A stretch of DNA of 64,000 nucleotides from Leptobrachium leishanense (taxonomy: Eukaryota; Chordata; Amphibia; Anura; Megophryidae). The DNA lies in NCBI GenBank assembly GCA_009667805.1, contig CM019070.1, positions 55,599,735 to 55,663,734 of the forward strand, written 5' to 3'. The translations under genes were made by a program, and so were the position numbers. Positions 50,093 through 61,847 of the stretch are shown here, in pieces (the stretch's first letter is position 1; the number at the start of each line of letters is the position of its first letter). Under the pieces are notes generated by a model that saw only the letters and a list, made by a program, of their open reading frames with translations, made no database searches and was not told the DNA's origin.

Positions 50093-50606
50093 GCCAAAAA
50101 ATCAGTAAACTTTTTCTGCATGTCCGAAAATGTCTCCTCTTTTCATACAGACTGCTGCCCCAAGCAGTTGTTTATGGATAGATTAAAGGAAAAGCATTTA
50201 CCATCATTTGAAATGTCATTTTTTGGTTTTTACATATTTCTATACATCCTAGAAATCCGCCACTTCACGGGCAGGTTATGGGGACCTCCTAGGCACAATA
50301 TTTGAAGGAATTTTTCGTTTTTATTTTTAACCCTTATTTCATGGAAAACTCACTGTCCCTTTAAAAACGTGTTTTTTTTACTTTTTGTCCTTGTTTCCTG
50401 TCCCCCAGGGCACTACCCAGACCCCCATACATTTTTTATGGCAAATATCTAGCATATATGCCCTCTTGGAGGGCACTCTAAAAACCGAATTTTCAGCCAC
50501 ATTGACTTGTATTGTGTTCCAGTTCAGGTTCGGGTTCGGATCCGAACATTTGGAAAGTTCGTGTTCGGCTTCGAACCAAACTCGGGGAGTGTTCGGCTCA
50601 TCCCTA
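50093..50606 (-). mobile_element. hAT left end (30.4-kb family), inverted
   Basis: The minus strand starts TAGGGATGAGCCGAACACTC and follows the autonomous left end for about 510 bp, farther than the plus-oriented end at 48050 (through GTCCCCATAACCTGCCCGTG and ATAAACAACTGCTTGGGGC). It stops at the inverted cluster. Flanking 8-mers at the two outer edges (ATAGAAGC and GATCCTAC) do not match. Confidence 0.88.
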
Positions 50607-51217
50607 GATCCTACCACCATTCACGGTATTAATACTTGGCATAAAATGCCTTCTGTGTCTTCTGAAATACCTCCCGTAGTCCACTAGCAGTAGCTGCTCA
50701 TCTTCAAATGAAGCCCCAAGAGAACTGATAGAAATCTGCTACACAATATCAATATACTAAGAATGTATCACTTCTGATAGAACAAAGGCTTGGATAGGGA
50801 ACCCTAAAAATATTCTCAAAATGTTCCTCTATGGACAAACTCAGAAGCTTTTTAACAGAATCTTTAGAATACACAAACATATTAGTCAATTCTTTTCAAG
50901 GGACGGAAATTAAAGTAAGAAATTCCTTTCCAATGTTTATTTTGGCAAAGCCATGTAAAATTACAAAATATAAAAAAGCTATTAAAATAATGCGTGCAGC
51001 TTATTAAAATCAATAGCAGAGAACAACGGTAAGCTTAACAAGACAACTTAATTAGAATGGAAGAAGAAACGAAAACGAGCTCACTTTCTACTTTCTTGTT
51101 AAAATTAATCTTATCTTTCTGAAAACCGTAACTTGTGTATTGTGTCTAGGCAAGAGGTCATCATTCTGGTGATTTTTGCCATACTTTCGTCCAGTTTGAG
51201 CTCTATAAAACTATAAT
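50607..51217. other. Unique AT-rich sequence
   Basis: Nothing recognised; no ORFs with domains. Confidence 0.35.
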
Positions 51218-51580
51218 TTACAGTAGGAAAAGGGGGGGGGGTGTTTGTGAGGGTTCTGAGAATGAGCAACAACACTAATGGCCTGCTCTACGCTCAGGTC
51301 TCACAAACAAGGCTTTAGCTTGATTGTGCCATTACAGGGGTGAATGCTCCATATGCAAATCAACTTGCTCTCACCCAGAAAGGGTGGCCAGCGCTGAATG
51401 CCAAGGACGTCATCCCTGCGCGAGAGGTGCAGCAACCCCCGATGATCGTTTCGGCCTTATTGGGCCTCGTTAGGAGGGTATAGCTGACACCCCTCTAGGC
51501 ACATCAAGCAAGGGGTCCATGTCTGGATGACCCTTTACACTTACAGTGAGAAAAGGGGGGGTGTTTGTGAGGGGCCTGAG
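51218..51580. repeat. Direct-repeat-bounded element with hammerhead-like motif
   Basis: TTACAGTAGGAAAAGGGG... (51218-51260) recurs as TTACAGTGAGAAAAGGGG... (51541-51580), both continuing GTGTTTGTGAGG. Between them is a ~280-bp GC-richer block with the hammerhead-like motif. A head-to-tail repeat unit of about 321 bp would explain this. No coding sequence. Confidence 0.65.
51448..51473 (-). ncRNA. Hammerhead-ribozyme-like motif D
   Basis: The minus strand reads CTAACGA, GGCC-CAATAA-GGCC (stem II), GAAAC, then GATCATC. The core differs from CTGATGA at two sites, including the essential G5 (now A). Stem I is good: ACCCTC before the core pairs with GGGGGT after the expected cleavage C. This looks like a decayed type I hammerhead. 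Confidence 0.45.
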
Positions 51581-51659
51581 GGTCCTATTATTTACAGTAT
51601 CATCTTGTAATCCACACATATATATTCTTCTTGTCTGAGGAACCAAGTCAGTTGATGAT

Positions 51660-52035
51660 GATATTGATTATTATTATTTTTATTATCATCATTTATGCTG
51701 CACCAGCCATTTCCGCAAAGTTTTACAATAACCAATGAGAACGAGGCAAATTTAAAAAAAAATAGGAACAAGAGGTGCAGAGATCCCTACTCGGATAAGC
51801 TTACAATCTAGAGGAGTTGGGGTGGAGGAAGACAAGAGAGGTTTTATAGGTCGTGAGGGACACTAGCACTAGGGCCATGGAAATTGTGGGGACAAGGAAG
51901 GGGCCTCTATCATGTTGTGTGGGTAGGTGAGGAGAGGGATAGTTTGGCATTAGTAATTTGGAATGCTAATCTGAAGAGATGGGTTTTAAGGGATTTCTTG
52001 AAGTCCTGAAGATTAGTGGAGGGTCTGAATATCAG
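51660..52035 (-). mobile_element. L2-type LINE 3' end, reverse orientation
   Basis: The minus strand ends with the L2 tail (GTAAAACTTTGCGGAAATGG ... ATAATAATAAT), preceded by TAGATTGTAAGCTTATCCGA and a C-terminal remnant encoding (in broken frame) FKKSLKTHLF-like sequence near 51995. Confidence 0.65.
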
Positions 52036-52701
52036 TAATTAAATCAGAATCCCTTTGTAATAAAAGTAATAGAGCATTGTTCCCGGACATATATTATTTT
52101 GTCTGGCCTTTATACCCAATAGTAGAATAATTCAATTTAACATGAGTCAATACTAAATCAAAGTAAAAGATCTTTGAAGTCTTTGTGTAGACAGTGTCTA
52201 CATGGAAAGTCTTACTTTGTGCCATGTGCATGTCCACTCAGCAAATCATTGCATATCGCGATAGGACAATATTGTGGACAGGTAACATGGTCTCGCTTCC
52301 TGCTCTAAATCGGACTTTTTAATAATCACATGTTATTTGGGTTTCCACTGTATGGATTCAGATACAGAAGATAATAAATCGTCGACCTGGATTAGAGCAA
52401 TGTAATAGTAGTGGTGCAGTATTTATGGAGAAAGAAGAACTTTGGAGGGTAATGTAGCACTATCGGGAGTTTGCAATATTGCTCAGTAGCACACAATAAC
52501 TTGGTGAAGTTGTAACATATTTGTGAGGAATTAAGGTTATCTAGAAAAGCGTATCACATGTAAACCCCTTAATTATAGAGTAGGAAGATTGTGAAATGGC
52601 AAAATCGGATGCTTTAAGATTAAAATATTGTTGACATATCTAACTATTATGCAAATCATGATTATTTTTATTCATTCTACAAAGGAGTTTGTTGTGAATC
52701 T

Positions 52702-52835
52702 TTAAATGGAACCTCTATGCTGAAAACAGGGGAATGAGGAACTAGAGGGATTAATTATTAACCCATCTTTATCCCCACACCTTAATTTCCTTCCTTCTTC
52801 CCGTTTTTTTGGCTTTTAGCATAGAGTGCTTTAAA
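52702..52835. mobile_element. 134-bp hairpin MITE with TTTAAA edges
   Basis: Ends TTTAAATGGAACCTCTATGC and GCATAGAGTGCTTTAAA are inverted repeats with a few mismatches and meet TTAA-containing edges. It resembles T2-type MITEs of frogs in edge sequence, but identity is uncertain. Confidence 0.5.
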
Positions 52836-53122
52836 CCTACCTTTATTCTACCTTTGTCACACTGACAATCATCTTGCGAAAAACTAGAGTTCATTTAGCC
52901 AATGTTTCTTTATTGAGAAGAACTGGAAGATGTCCTTTGCAAAACCTGCACAAGGTTCAGTTTGACCCAAAACACTGTCTAGAAAGACCTGATTGTCAGC
53001 CTTCCAGGTAGAGGGAAGGCTGTTCTCTTTTGAAGGCTGTCAAAGTCCCTAAGGAAAACTGTCAGGAAAGGGAAGGGGGCATTCTGCCCACAAAGACCAT
53101 TTTTTTTACTTATTAATCTTTA

Positions 53123-53356
53123 TTAATCATTTCCCGCCATAGGGCGTACAATGTTGATCCTGCAGTGGGTGTGCTTTGAAGTACTAGTATGCCCTATTAT
53201 ATTTACCTGTATGGGCCGCTTCGGCCCCTCCCAGCACGTGGGATGCGCTGCGCTCCGCTGGCCCGCAGCAGCACCTGTCAGCGAGGCCTACTAGTGCGCC
53301 CTGCTGGCATTAACCCCCTCCCATTGGGTGCCACCCACCTCGCATTAAGGGGTTAA
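53123..53356. mobile_element. TTAA-flanked GC-rich MITE
   Basis: TTAATCATTTCCCGCC at the left, GCATTAAGGGGTTAA at the right, TTAA at both edges. The left end is shared with 10685 and 45633. GC-rich interior. Confidence 0.55.
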
Positions 53357-53618
53357 AGAGAAGGCAAAAGTTATAGTCAGTAATGCCTTCCCTTCATAAT
53401 ATAGGATAAGGTACAGGAAAAGAGCAATCATGATAAAAGGGATTATGAGTACAAAATACCATACAATGTTGTATATGCAGGAGCAGAAAAGGGCGATATT
53501 GGGGGCATTGTGTAGTCTAATGGTCAGTATTGGGCAGGGCAAGCGAATTTTACTCTGAAGAGCATTACAAATTCACTAGCGTGGTAGGAATCAGAAAGGT
53601 GCAGCCACCCCACCTCAT

Positions 53619-54475
53619 GTGCCATGTGATGGCCATGATTGGTTTGGTGGCAATAAGGAATTATCAACCCAACCAAATCTTAAAATGACGAGCCAGGCTC
53701 CACCCAAGAGACTCAATCAATTCAATATGGTAACATTTTCAAAACTGACATTGACATCATTATTTATATTTATCACAGTTACTGTATCTAACAACGAATT
53801 GTACAACAAATGCTTATGCCGGCTATTGAATACGGAGATGTAGTATATGCAGCTGCCCCGCAAACGCACCTTCATAAACTTACTGCATTGTATAACTCAT
53901 TCTGCCGCTTTGTGCAACAGTGTAACTACATGACCCACCACTGTGACATGTTAAAAGAGCTAAACGGGCCATCGCTGGAATCTAGATGCACTATTCACCT
54001 TTCCAACCTGGTGTTTAAGAGCTTTTCTGGGAAGCTACCACCCTACTTGAATAGGCTGCTTCCCCCAGCAGTTCCCTCATCCTATAACCTCAGATCCAGG
54101 ACCTGCAACTTACTTGCAGTACCACAATACAAAAAGAAAGTGGCTCGATCCTCGTTTTCCTACCAGGCACCACAATTATGGAATAACCTCCCAGACGCCA
54201 TCAAATCTTCCCCAAGTCTAAAGTCACTTAAGAGTTCCCTATTAACATACCTCAGTACAGAATGCACCTGTAAATATGTAACATAGTGAATATATTTATT
54301 TTCTGTTAATCTGTATATTTGTGCAATTTCTTTTTAATATTTTGCATTTTATTACTTTGTATTTCTGTAACACTGTAACAATTCAATGTTCTTGAACCCA
54401 GGACATGCTTGAAAATGAGAGAAATCTCAATGGATCCTTCCTGGTAAAATCCTTTATAAATAAATAAAGTAAAGA
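53619..54475 (+). pseudogene. CR1/Rex-type LINE, RT C-terminus and tail
   Basis: The open frame 53810-54286 (158 aa) contains PAIEYGDVVYAAAPQTHLHK, LYNSFCRFV, YMTHHCDML, FKSFSGKLPPYLNRLLP and FSYQAPQLWNNLPDAI, the thumb/C-terminal region after the RT palm. Its tail TTCCTGGTAAAATCCTTTAT ends in (ATAA)n at about 54470. The conserved catalytic RT motifs lie upstream and are absent. The copy at 58741-60325 starts at the same upstream point. Confidence 0.85.
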
Positions 54476-56587
54476 TGGAAGAAGAAGCGGGGGATGGGTT
54501 ATGTCTATTCTGTTGACCTAGGGTTCCGGGACATGGGTGTTGCCGCTGAGGCCCAGGAGGACTAACAATATGTAATAATCCCATGGAAAAGGGTTTACTT
54601 GTCTAAGCATATTTACATATGCATATTTCACAGAAAATACCTTCAAGCATTTTATCGGGGGGGGGGGGGGTAACATCAGAAAACGAAATTGTGTCTTTTA
54701 TAGATCACAGTTTAATGATTAAATTACTCTTAAACTCAATCATCCGAGGTCACCAGCGGCGCTTCCCAACTGGACAGTTACACAGTGAAAAAAGGAGTGA
54801 CAGGTGATTCCAGATAGATAGATGATGGATGATCATGTTTTCATCCTTTGTGACATTTTCTTGCCTTGAGCATGAGCACCGCGTGCACAATGATTGTTCA
54901 TTCGCACATAATATATATAGGACATACATTTTTTTATTGGACAAAGATACCAACTCTTACATTTTAATTGGGAACAAAAGTTGTTTTTGTCACGTGCCCG
55001 ACGACCGCAAAGAGGGTATAAAAGTTTATACCAATTAAATTTAGCTTAGGTCATGCTTAATAGGATAGAAAATAGAATATATTTGTCAGGAGACAATAAT
55101 CAGAAAAAGTGTTTCTTCTACCCTCTAGCCCTCAGTAAAAACAAAACAAGGTAACGAAGAAGAACTGAATAGATGGACCTTGTGTTTCTGTGTCAGCTAA
55201 TTAAGTAACTATGTAAATACTTTCTGACAGTGTCATAAAGGGAACAACTTCAACACATAATTAGTATACATCTAAAAAATGATCATTTTTAAAGGAAACA
55301 TCCTGACAAATATACAAAGAAAGCAGACAGCGAAAATAACTTTCATAGCAACACTTTTCAGCCATTTATGTATAATTTACAAATAACCACTTAACTATGT
55401 TCTTTGTCATTATTATACTTTCAAATTTTAGCAGGATTAATGAGGGTACAGAGTCAGACATTATGTTCTCTGTTACGTAGATCATAGTTTAATGACAAAA
55501 TCAAGGAGAAAAGTCTTGAAAAGTCGTCAATGATGCCTCTCAATTGGGTTGTCAAGCATGAAAGGTGTGAGTGGCAGGTACCCTCAGGAACAATCATCTG
55601 GAGGTTGAGTTTGGTTTTGGATGGTTATGCGTGGGGGTTTTGGAGATACCATCCCGATAGCTATTTTTATTAACTTTATTATGTTTTATATTTATATTTT
55701 TTTGTTCCCCTCCTCCATGTGCTATAACGTTTGGGCAGGGAGGGGGTGGTCATTCTTAATAATCCAGTGAATGGATCAAGTATGAAGCACCGAGTGGGTG
55801 TTACTGGAAACGCAAGTACAAATGTTCTCAGACCGTCTCACACTGAATTTTCTGGCTGAAGAGGTTTCTCACTCTCACCCTGAGTGTCAGGGTGCAGATA
55901 GATCTTCCTACTTCTTTCTTCTAATCATCCTCACCATGGGTTAGGGGATTTCATATGGAACCCAGTGCCTGTGTGTCACTGTTCCCTCTAGGATCTATGG
56001 TACTGGTCCCTGTATGCAGAACGCTATCTACCCATCCGATCCTTGGATGGTCGGCAACGCTATCTACAGCTAAAGAGCAGACAGATACATACCCACAAAG
56101 GGTTAACAGACACCAGATAAGAACAATATACTTGGTCAGTCTAAAAGCAAGGGACTTAGCACCAGTGGAGGTAGTCAGCCATATGCCATGGTTAGTACGC
56201 AGAAGGGTTCACATACAAATCACGACTGGTACACAGATTACGTTCTGAGACTTGCCAGGTATGGTACACATAAAGGGTTGTCAGGGATAGCCAAAGGTCG
56301 ATATACAGAGCGGGTTGTCACAGAGAGCACTGAGGGATGTAAAACCACATCAGGGCAATGGAGTGAGTGAGACGCTGGCTTTTAAACCTGGTGAGCGCCG
56401 CGTCATCAGGCCGCGCCCTGCCCCTTGGTGTCACACGTGACTGCCATGGTCCTGCTCTTCACTAGGTGCCCAGCCAGGGAGCAGCGAGGAAGACGTTACT
56501 AGGCGCCGGGCAACGCTGGCAAGGGACGTGACACTGTGGCATGAGGAAATGTATGAAAAAAACTGGGCAGTTGTTTACCCACACTTA
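54476..56587. other. Mostly unique sequence
   Basis: Contains a G12-type run at about 54658-54670. 55960-56540 has repeat-like character (TACACAGA / GGTACACA motifs, then GC-rich 56385-56530) without definable ends. No coding domains. Confidence 0.35.
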
Positions 56588-57246
56588 GGGCAGTATTACA
56601 TACTACCCACTAAAACGGGGACATTAAGGAGGAAACCAGCGCCTGCAGGTTTCTCCTTAGTGTCTCCATTTTAACTCCATATTACTAGTAATGCACCGCT
56701 AAGCCTCAAGGTACTCACGGCATAGGACTCCATTAAGGCTTCGACTGCCGGTCACATGACCTGCAGGATCTCGCCTCTCGTGAGATCCAGCAGGTCGGCG
56801 GAATGATTTGCGAAGGACATTTTCCCCCCCAGTCTCCCTCTGCTCCCGACAGCCAGAAACAATAGATCAGGTTGCCCTTCTCGCTGCAGGATCAGAGGTA
56901 TCTGATTTTTGGGGGATTTGTAGCTGTGATAACTGGTTCCGCAGAAGAAATCAGTTAGCACCAGCTCCTAGCTGTGGTTAACTTTTCAGTTAACCGCAGT
57001 GGGTCGTAATTAGCGTTAGGACTTTGTAATCCTAACACTAATTAACTCTTTTCGCTCCCCATGTTAAGCATAGGGAGCGCAAAGTACAGTAAGCTCACGC
57101 TGAAATGCGCAAGCTCCGAATCCCTAAAGGGTTTTTAACCCGTTAGCGTTTGGAATGTAATATGGTCCGCCCTAGGGCCACTTAACCTAACGTTAACTCT
57201 CACACAGCTGAGCACTAACATTAGCATCAAGTTTGTAATAGGGCCC
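56588..57246. mobile_element. PIF/Harbinger-like MITE, complete copy
   Basis: 659 bp flanked by TTA (56585-56587 and 57247-57249). Ends GGGCAGTATTACATAC and TTTGTAATAGGGCCC. Left hairpin around CGCCTGCAGG shared with 4253; the CTAACGCTAATTA-type inner segment is shared with 13069-13853. No transposase. Confidence 0.85.
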
Positions 57247-57249
57247 TTA

Positions 57250-58740
57250 GTCTTGCATTTAAATACATCTTACTGCTGCATCGCTACAGGACTGAAAACA
57301 CGGGACAATTGGCACACGGAACAATGAACACAATTCTGAGACTGTCGCGGAAAATCCAGGACAGGGGGAATGTGTGCAAGCTTAACATTGGGCAATTGAA
57401 GATGCAGCATCAGGCAGTTACCCAAAATGGGCCCAAATTAAGAAAGATGGGACAGTGGCACAAATGGAGGTGAGAAGACTGTGGCAGGGGGACAGTACTT
57501 GGAGGCCGGGATGTGGCAGGAGCATACCAAAATCTTCAGCTCCAGACCCAAGAAGATTCTTCACTATCCCCTCATGTACTTCAGAATCAGTCTTCTTGCG
57601 CCTCCAGTCTTCAGAAATGCCTATTTTCTGTTACTATTTCTCACCATGGAAAGAATTGAATTGCAATAACATTAACATATTTATATTTGGAGCTGGTTTT
57701 AACATTTACCGTTCTGATTGTCTAGCTTCACATGCAACATATACATTTAAATGTATTTATTTCAGCACAGTGGTTTCCTTAAAATTGAGCACTGGCTTAA
57801 TCATGTTCCATTCCCAAAGAAATATAGGGTCTAACTAGTTTTTAAGTAAAGAACATCAGTTTTTGCATCTGTGCATAAAAGCATCAGTGCATACCAACCC
57901 TATTAGCTGCATCAGAGATTTCCCTCCACATCTGGCAGTTTTTGGCCATGAGGAGTTTGGCAGCTAGATTTACTAACATGTGGACATTCAGTATTGCAAC
58001 ATACCTTTATAACAGTATTTACATCTTTATCATTCATCCGAGCATTGAGGTTTTGCTACATACCGAAAAAAATCTTTTGGGTGCAAAAACCCATAAGGGT
58101 CTATTCACAAAACACTGAAATTTCAGTGCTTTTCACTTCGGCGATTTCATTTTGCCGAAAATTTTCTGTAAATTCACTATTTAGCGAATGTTTACCGTAG
58201 TGCACTGAAGATGAAGTTACCGATGTCCCACGAAAAAGTTGGAGAACATTGCTGAAGAGAATGGAAAAACACTGAGGAGTGCCGGAATAGCGCCCAAGTG
58301 GCCTTGGTGAATTCCACCGAACTATAAAAATAAATAAATATATAAAACGGAAATCTCCTATCTTCTAATAGGTGTTTAAACCAATAAAAATTTATTAAAA
58401 TGTGTCTAAATAATAAAATAAAAGGTCCTTTCACCCCTTCACTGTCAAGTGATTTTTGCTGAAAAAAAATATTATCAGAACATTTATTTGAGACATGGGA
58501 TGTGAAGTTAACAATTAAATATATGGTAAAATAGAAGTTTCACACAAAAATTGTTGTTCAGAGATAGCTAAAAAATGAAAATAATGTTAATTTGCTAATT
58601 TTTAATTTTTCATGTATTCGTTTATCCGTTTCAGAAAAATTGTTGAAATGTAAAATTCTGAGATCTAGATGGCGTCCTTTATCTTACATAATTTCACATG
58701 GGGTCTGCTATATTATCATACAGGCAGAAAAGTGTTTGTG
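57250..58740. other. Spacer with one MITE-like segment
   Basis: 58098-58325 (GGGTCTATTCACAAAACACT to GGTGAATTCCACC) looks like a small inverted-end repeat. The rest is unique AT-rich DNA without domains. Confidence 0.4.
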
Positions 58741-60325
58741 TTTATTTATTTATTTAGAAAGTATTTTACCAGGAAGGATACATTGAGATTTCTCTCGTTT
58801 TCAAGTATGTCCTGGGTTCAAGAGCATTTAATTGCTACAGTTGTTCCAGAAATACAAAGTAATAAAATGCAAGTATTAAAAAAACAACACAAATATACAT
58901 ATTAACAGAAAATAAATATGTAGGAAATATATTCGCTATGTTACATGTTTACAGCTGCATTTTGTATTGAGGTACAGGGTATATTAATAGAGATCTCTTA
59001 GTGACTTTAGACTGGGGGAAGATTTGATGGCGTCTGGGAGGTTATTCCATAATTGCGATGCTCTGTAGGAAAATGAGGATCGAGCCACTTTCTTTTTGTA
59101 TTGTGGTATTGCAAGTAAGGTGCAGGTCCTGGATCGGAGGTTATAGGATGAAGGAACTGCTGGGGGGAAGCAGTCTGTTCAGGTAGGGTGGTAGCTTCCT
59201 AGAAAAGCTCTTAAACACCAGGTTGGAAAGGTAAAGGGTGCGTCTAGATTCCAGAGACAGCCGGGCTCTATTACATTCTCCACGCAAATTCGTACGCGCA
59301 GCGCAACTTTTTTTGCACGCAGCGTTAAAGGTTAACGCGCGTAAATTAACGCAGGTATTACGATCCGAGTGCATTTTTTCATCCGTATTTATTGCGCGTA
59401 AAAAAGACGTGCAAAATTGCACGCGCATTAACGTTGCGTGCAGAAATCAGTGGGCAGACTGTTTTTTCACGCGATTCAGCCAATCAGAATTAAGAACCAC
59501 AATTGTCTCCCGTTCAGTTTTAGCACCTGTCAAAATCAATCTGTGTATATATGCTCTAGCAATAATAAAAACACACACAACCTCTCTATTTTATTGTTTG
59601 GGTATGTGTAGAATGTGTAACTATACTGTGCTGTATTTTTTTTTCGTGCTGGTGTATTTCGTTTCTGCCAGAACGTTCAGATTTGCAGTTACCACCAGCT
59701 TTTAAAAGACGTCAAAATTATGCGCGCAAACATTGTTCGTAAAAAGTTGCGCATCGATTGTAATACCATCCGCAAACCAGGGCACGAACGCATTTGCGCT
59801 CACAATGTTAAGTATGGGATGCGTGCACGAACTTGCGTTCATGCAGGGTTCGCGCAGGGTCACTCGCGTTAGACGTTAACGTGCATCGTATGCGCGAACG
59901 TCGTTATACGACGTTCAGCGCGAAGGGTTTTGCCCCTCGCGTTAATGCGTTTTTGCACAAGTGCACATTTTTGCGCGAACAGGTGTAATAGTGCCCTAGC
60001 TCTTTTAACATGTCACAATGGTGGGTCATGTAGTTACATTGTAGCACAAAGCGGCAGAATGAGTTATACAAAGTAGTAAGTTTATGAAGGTGCATTTGCG
60101 GGGCAGCTGCATATACTACATTTCCGTATTCAATAGCCAGCATAAGCATTTGTTGTATAATTCGTTGTTAGATACAGTAACTGTGATAAATATAAATAAT
60201 GATGTCAATGTCAGTTTTGAAAATGTTACCATATTGAATTGACTGGCTCGTCATCGTAAGATTTGGTTGGGTTGATAATTCCTTATTGCCACCAAACCAA
60301 TCATGGCCATCACATGGCACACGGT
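58741..60325 (-). pseudogene. CR1/Rex-type LINE, split by a nested MITE
   Basis: The minus strand runs from the shared upstream point (about 60325, GTGCCATGTGATGGCC) through AIEYGNVVYAAAPQMHLHK (60149-60000) and, after the MITE at 59263-59996, LSNLVFKSFSRKLPPYLNRL (59230-59150) to the tail at 58741-58815. It closely parallels the copy at 53619-54475. Frames are broken by the insertion and point changes. Confidence 0.85.
59263..59996. mobile_element. CpG-rich Harbinger-like MITE nested in the LINE
   Basis: Ends GGGCTCTATTACATTC and GTGTAATAGTGCCC. The interior is full of CGCG, GCGCGAACG and TTGCGC motifs and shares the TTTGGGTATGTGTAGAATG stretch with the element at 1-687. The insertion interrupts the LINE between TCTAGATTCCAG and TAGCTCTTTTAAC; the target duplication is not clean. 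Confidence 0.8.
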
Positions 60326-61845
60326 CAGCATACTGGGCATGACAAAGAACATGTGAGGTTATGACTCTTAGAGGTCCTGCTGCCTGGAGGAAAAAAAAGA
60401 ATTCTGAGAACAGGCAGCATCAAAGTAGTTAATGACAACATTAATTGCTGTTTAAGTTGTCTATTTCTTTTACAGTTCCAAAGCTCAGTCGGAGACTGGA
60501 GACCAGAGCAGTAGCTGCCATCATATGCGTAAGAGACATGAGCTATGGGAAAGGACCGAGTAAAGAAAGAGATATATGGAAAGCAAATGAAGCTCGGAGT
60601 TGGGGAAGAATCCTTGAAGATCGGAGACACATACCTGTGGGGGCTTGTGTGGGAGGGGGGAGAGGAAAAAAAATGGCAGGGGGTGCTCACAGACCAAAAA
60701 AATAGAAGGGCAGCTTGCCTACTGCTGCAGTCCTCAGTGTGGTTAATCACTCTCTCCCCTCTCAGCACTGATTTGCAAGAGAAGATTAATCAGGGAACGC
60801 AGCTTGATGAAATTTGCTGTTATTGTGCCCATTTTTAGCAACATCTTTTATTATCTTCATTATTCATTTACAGGGGACCGGCATCAATTATGCAAATGAG
60901 TTCACAGACTTTTGCAGATTACTTCATTTGCCGCTATTGTTTGTGGAAATTTAATTATTAAATATTATTAAGCTCGCGTTTTCTTCAATTTTCCAAGGCT
61001 TAGCTTCATTTGATTTTTTTTTTTCCCTCCAGCTGCTCTGGTTCCTTTTCGGTGCCAAAAAAGCTTCCCCCATCAAAGCAGCCCTGGCATGTGAAGACCA
61101 AATAAAAATCTCCTCAATTTAATAATTTTGATGTTAGTCCCTTGTTCTCAGCTGCTTGCTCAAAGCAACGCAGAAAGGAAAGCAGAGCACATTCAATTTA
61201 ATGAGCAGAAATTGAATTCAAGTTTGTTCGGAATTGACTTCAATTAAGCAGAGTCTTAATGATAAATTAATCTCTTTTCTTTATTCTCTCGGATTTTTTT
61301 TTTAAGTAAGAGATTGGACTACGCTGAAAGACCACGTAAAGAATTGCTATTTTAACTAGATTAGCAGAGCGATAGTAAAATGCAATATTCTTTATAGAAA
61401 AAAAATGGACAAATAGCGTTTGCTCTTTGGTATGCATTGTAATTGTAATTCTTTTTCTTTTGCTACTTAATTCTTTGAATGAAAATGTAAGTATGGCCTT
61501 GTGATAGATTTAATAGTTTTTAATCTTTTTCATTCAATGGCAATTGAATGCGTAATGAGTTATTTTTAATTTTTTTTTTTTTAGTTTTTTTTTTTTTACA
61601 ACTTTTTTTTTTTTTTACGTCGGAAGAATCGCCAGGCAAAGTCAAGATAAAAGCTGGGATTGAATTGTTAAAGATATTATTCATTTGTTTTCTTATTTAA
61701 TGAAAGTTCCTTTCTGATAAGGAGTCTGAATTTAAAGTGGGAATGTCTTTCCTTTAACCCTTTGCTACCCCATCAACTACACAGCCCGACTGCTTCCTCT
61801 TGTCAACACAAAAAGTAAAAGGCACAAAGGGGTGGATGACAATCA
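60326..61845. other. Unique AT-rich sequence, best candidate conserved non-coding element
   Basis: 60840-61330 is complex, repeat-free AT-rich DNA with the octamer ATGCAAAT (60890-60897, in ATTATGCAAATGAG), TTTAATTATTAAATATTATT (60949 on) and several TTCAATTTAAT/TCAATTAAG motifs. Poly-T runs occupy 61567-61617. No ORF with a domain. Enhancer-like by composition only. Confidence 0.4.
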
Positions 61846-61847
61846 GG

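Noticed and set aside
60325..60838. ORFs on both strands (147 and 97 aa) as exons
   Set aside because: No domain, no convincing splice sites with matching phases and no neighbouring exons.
61567..61617. Poly-T runs as a processed-pseudogene tail on the minus strand
   Set aside because: No coding sequence or target duplication accompanies the T-runs, and several separate runs are present.
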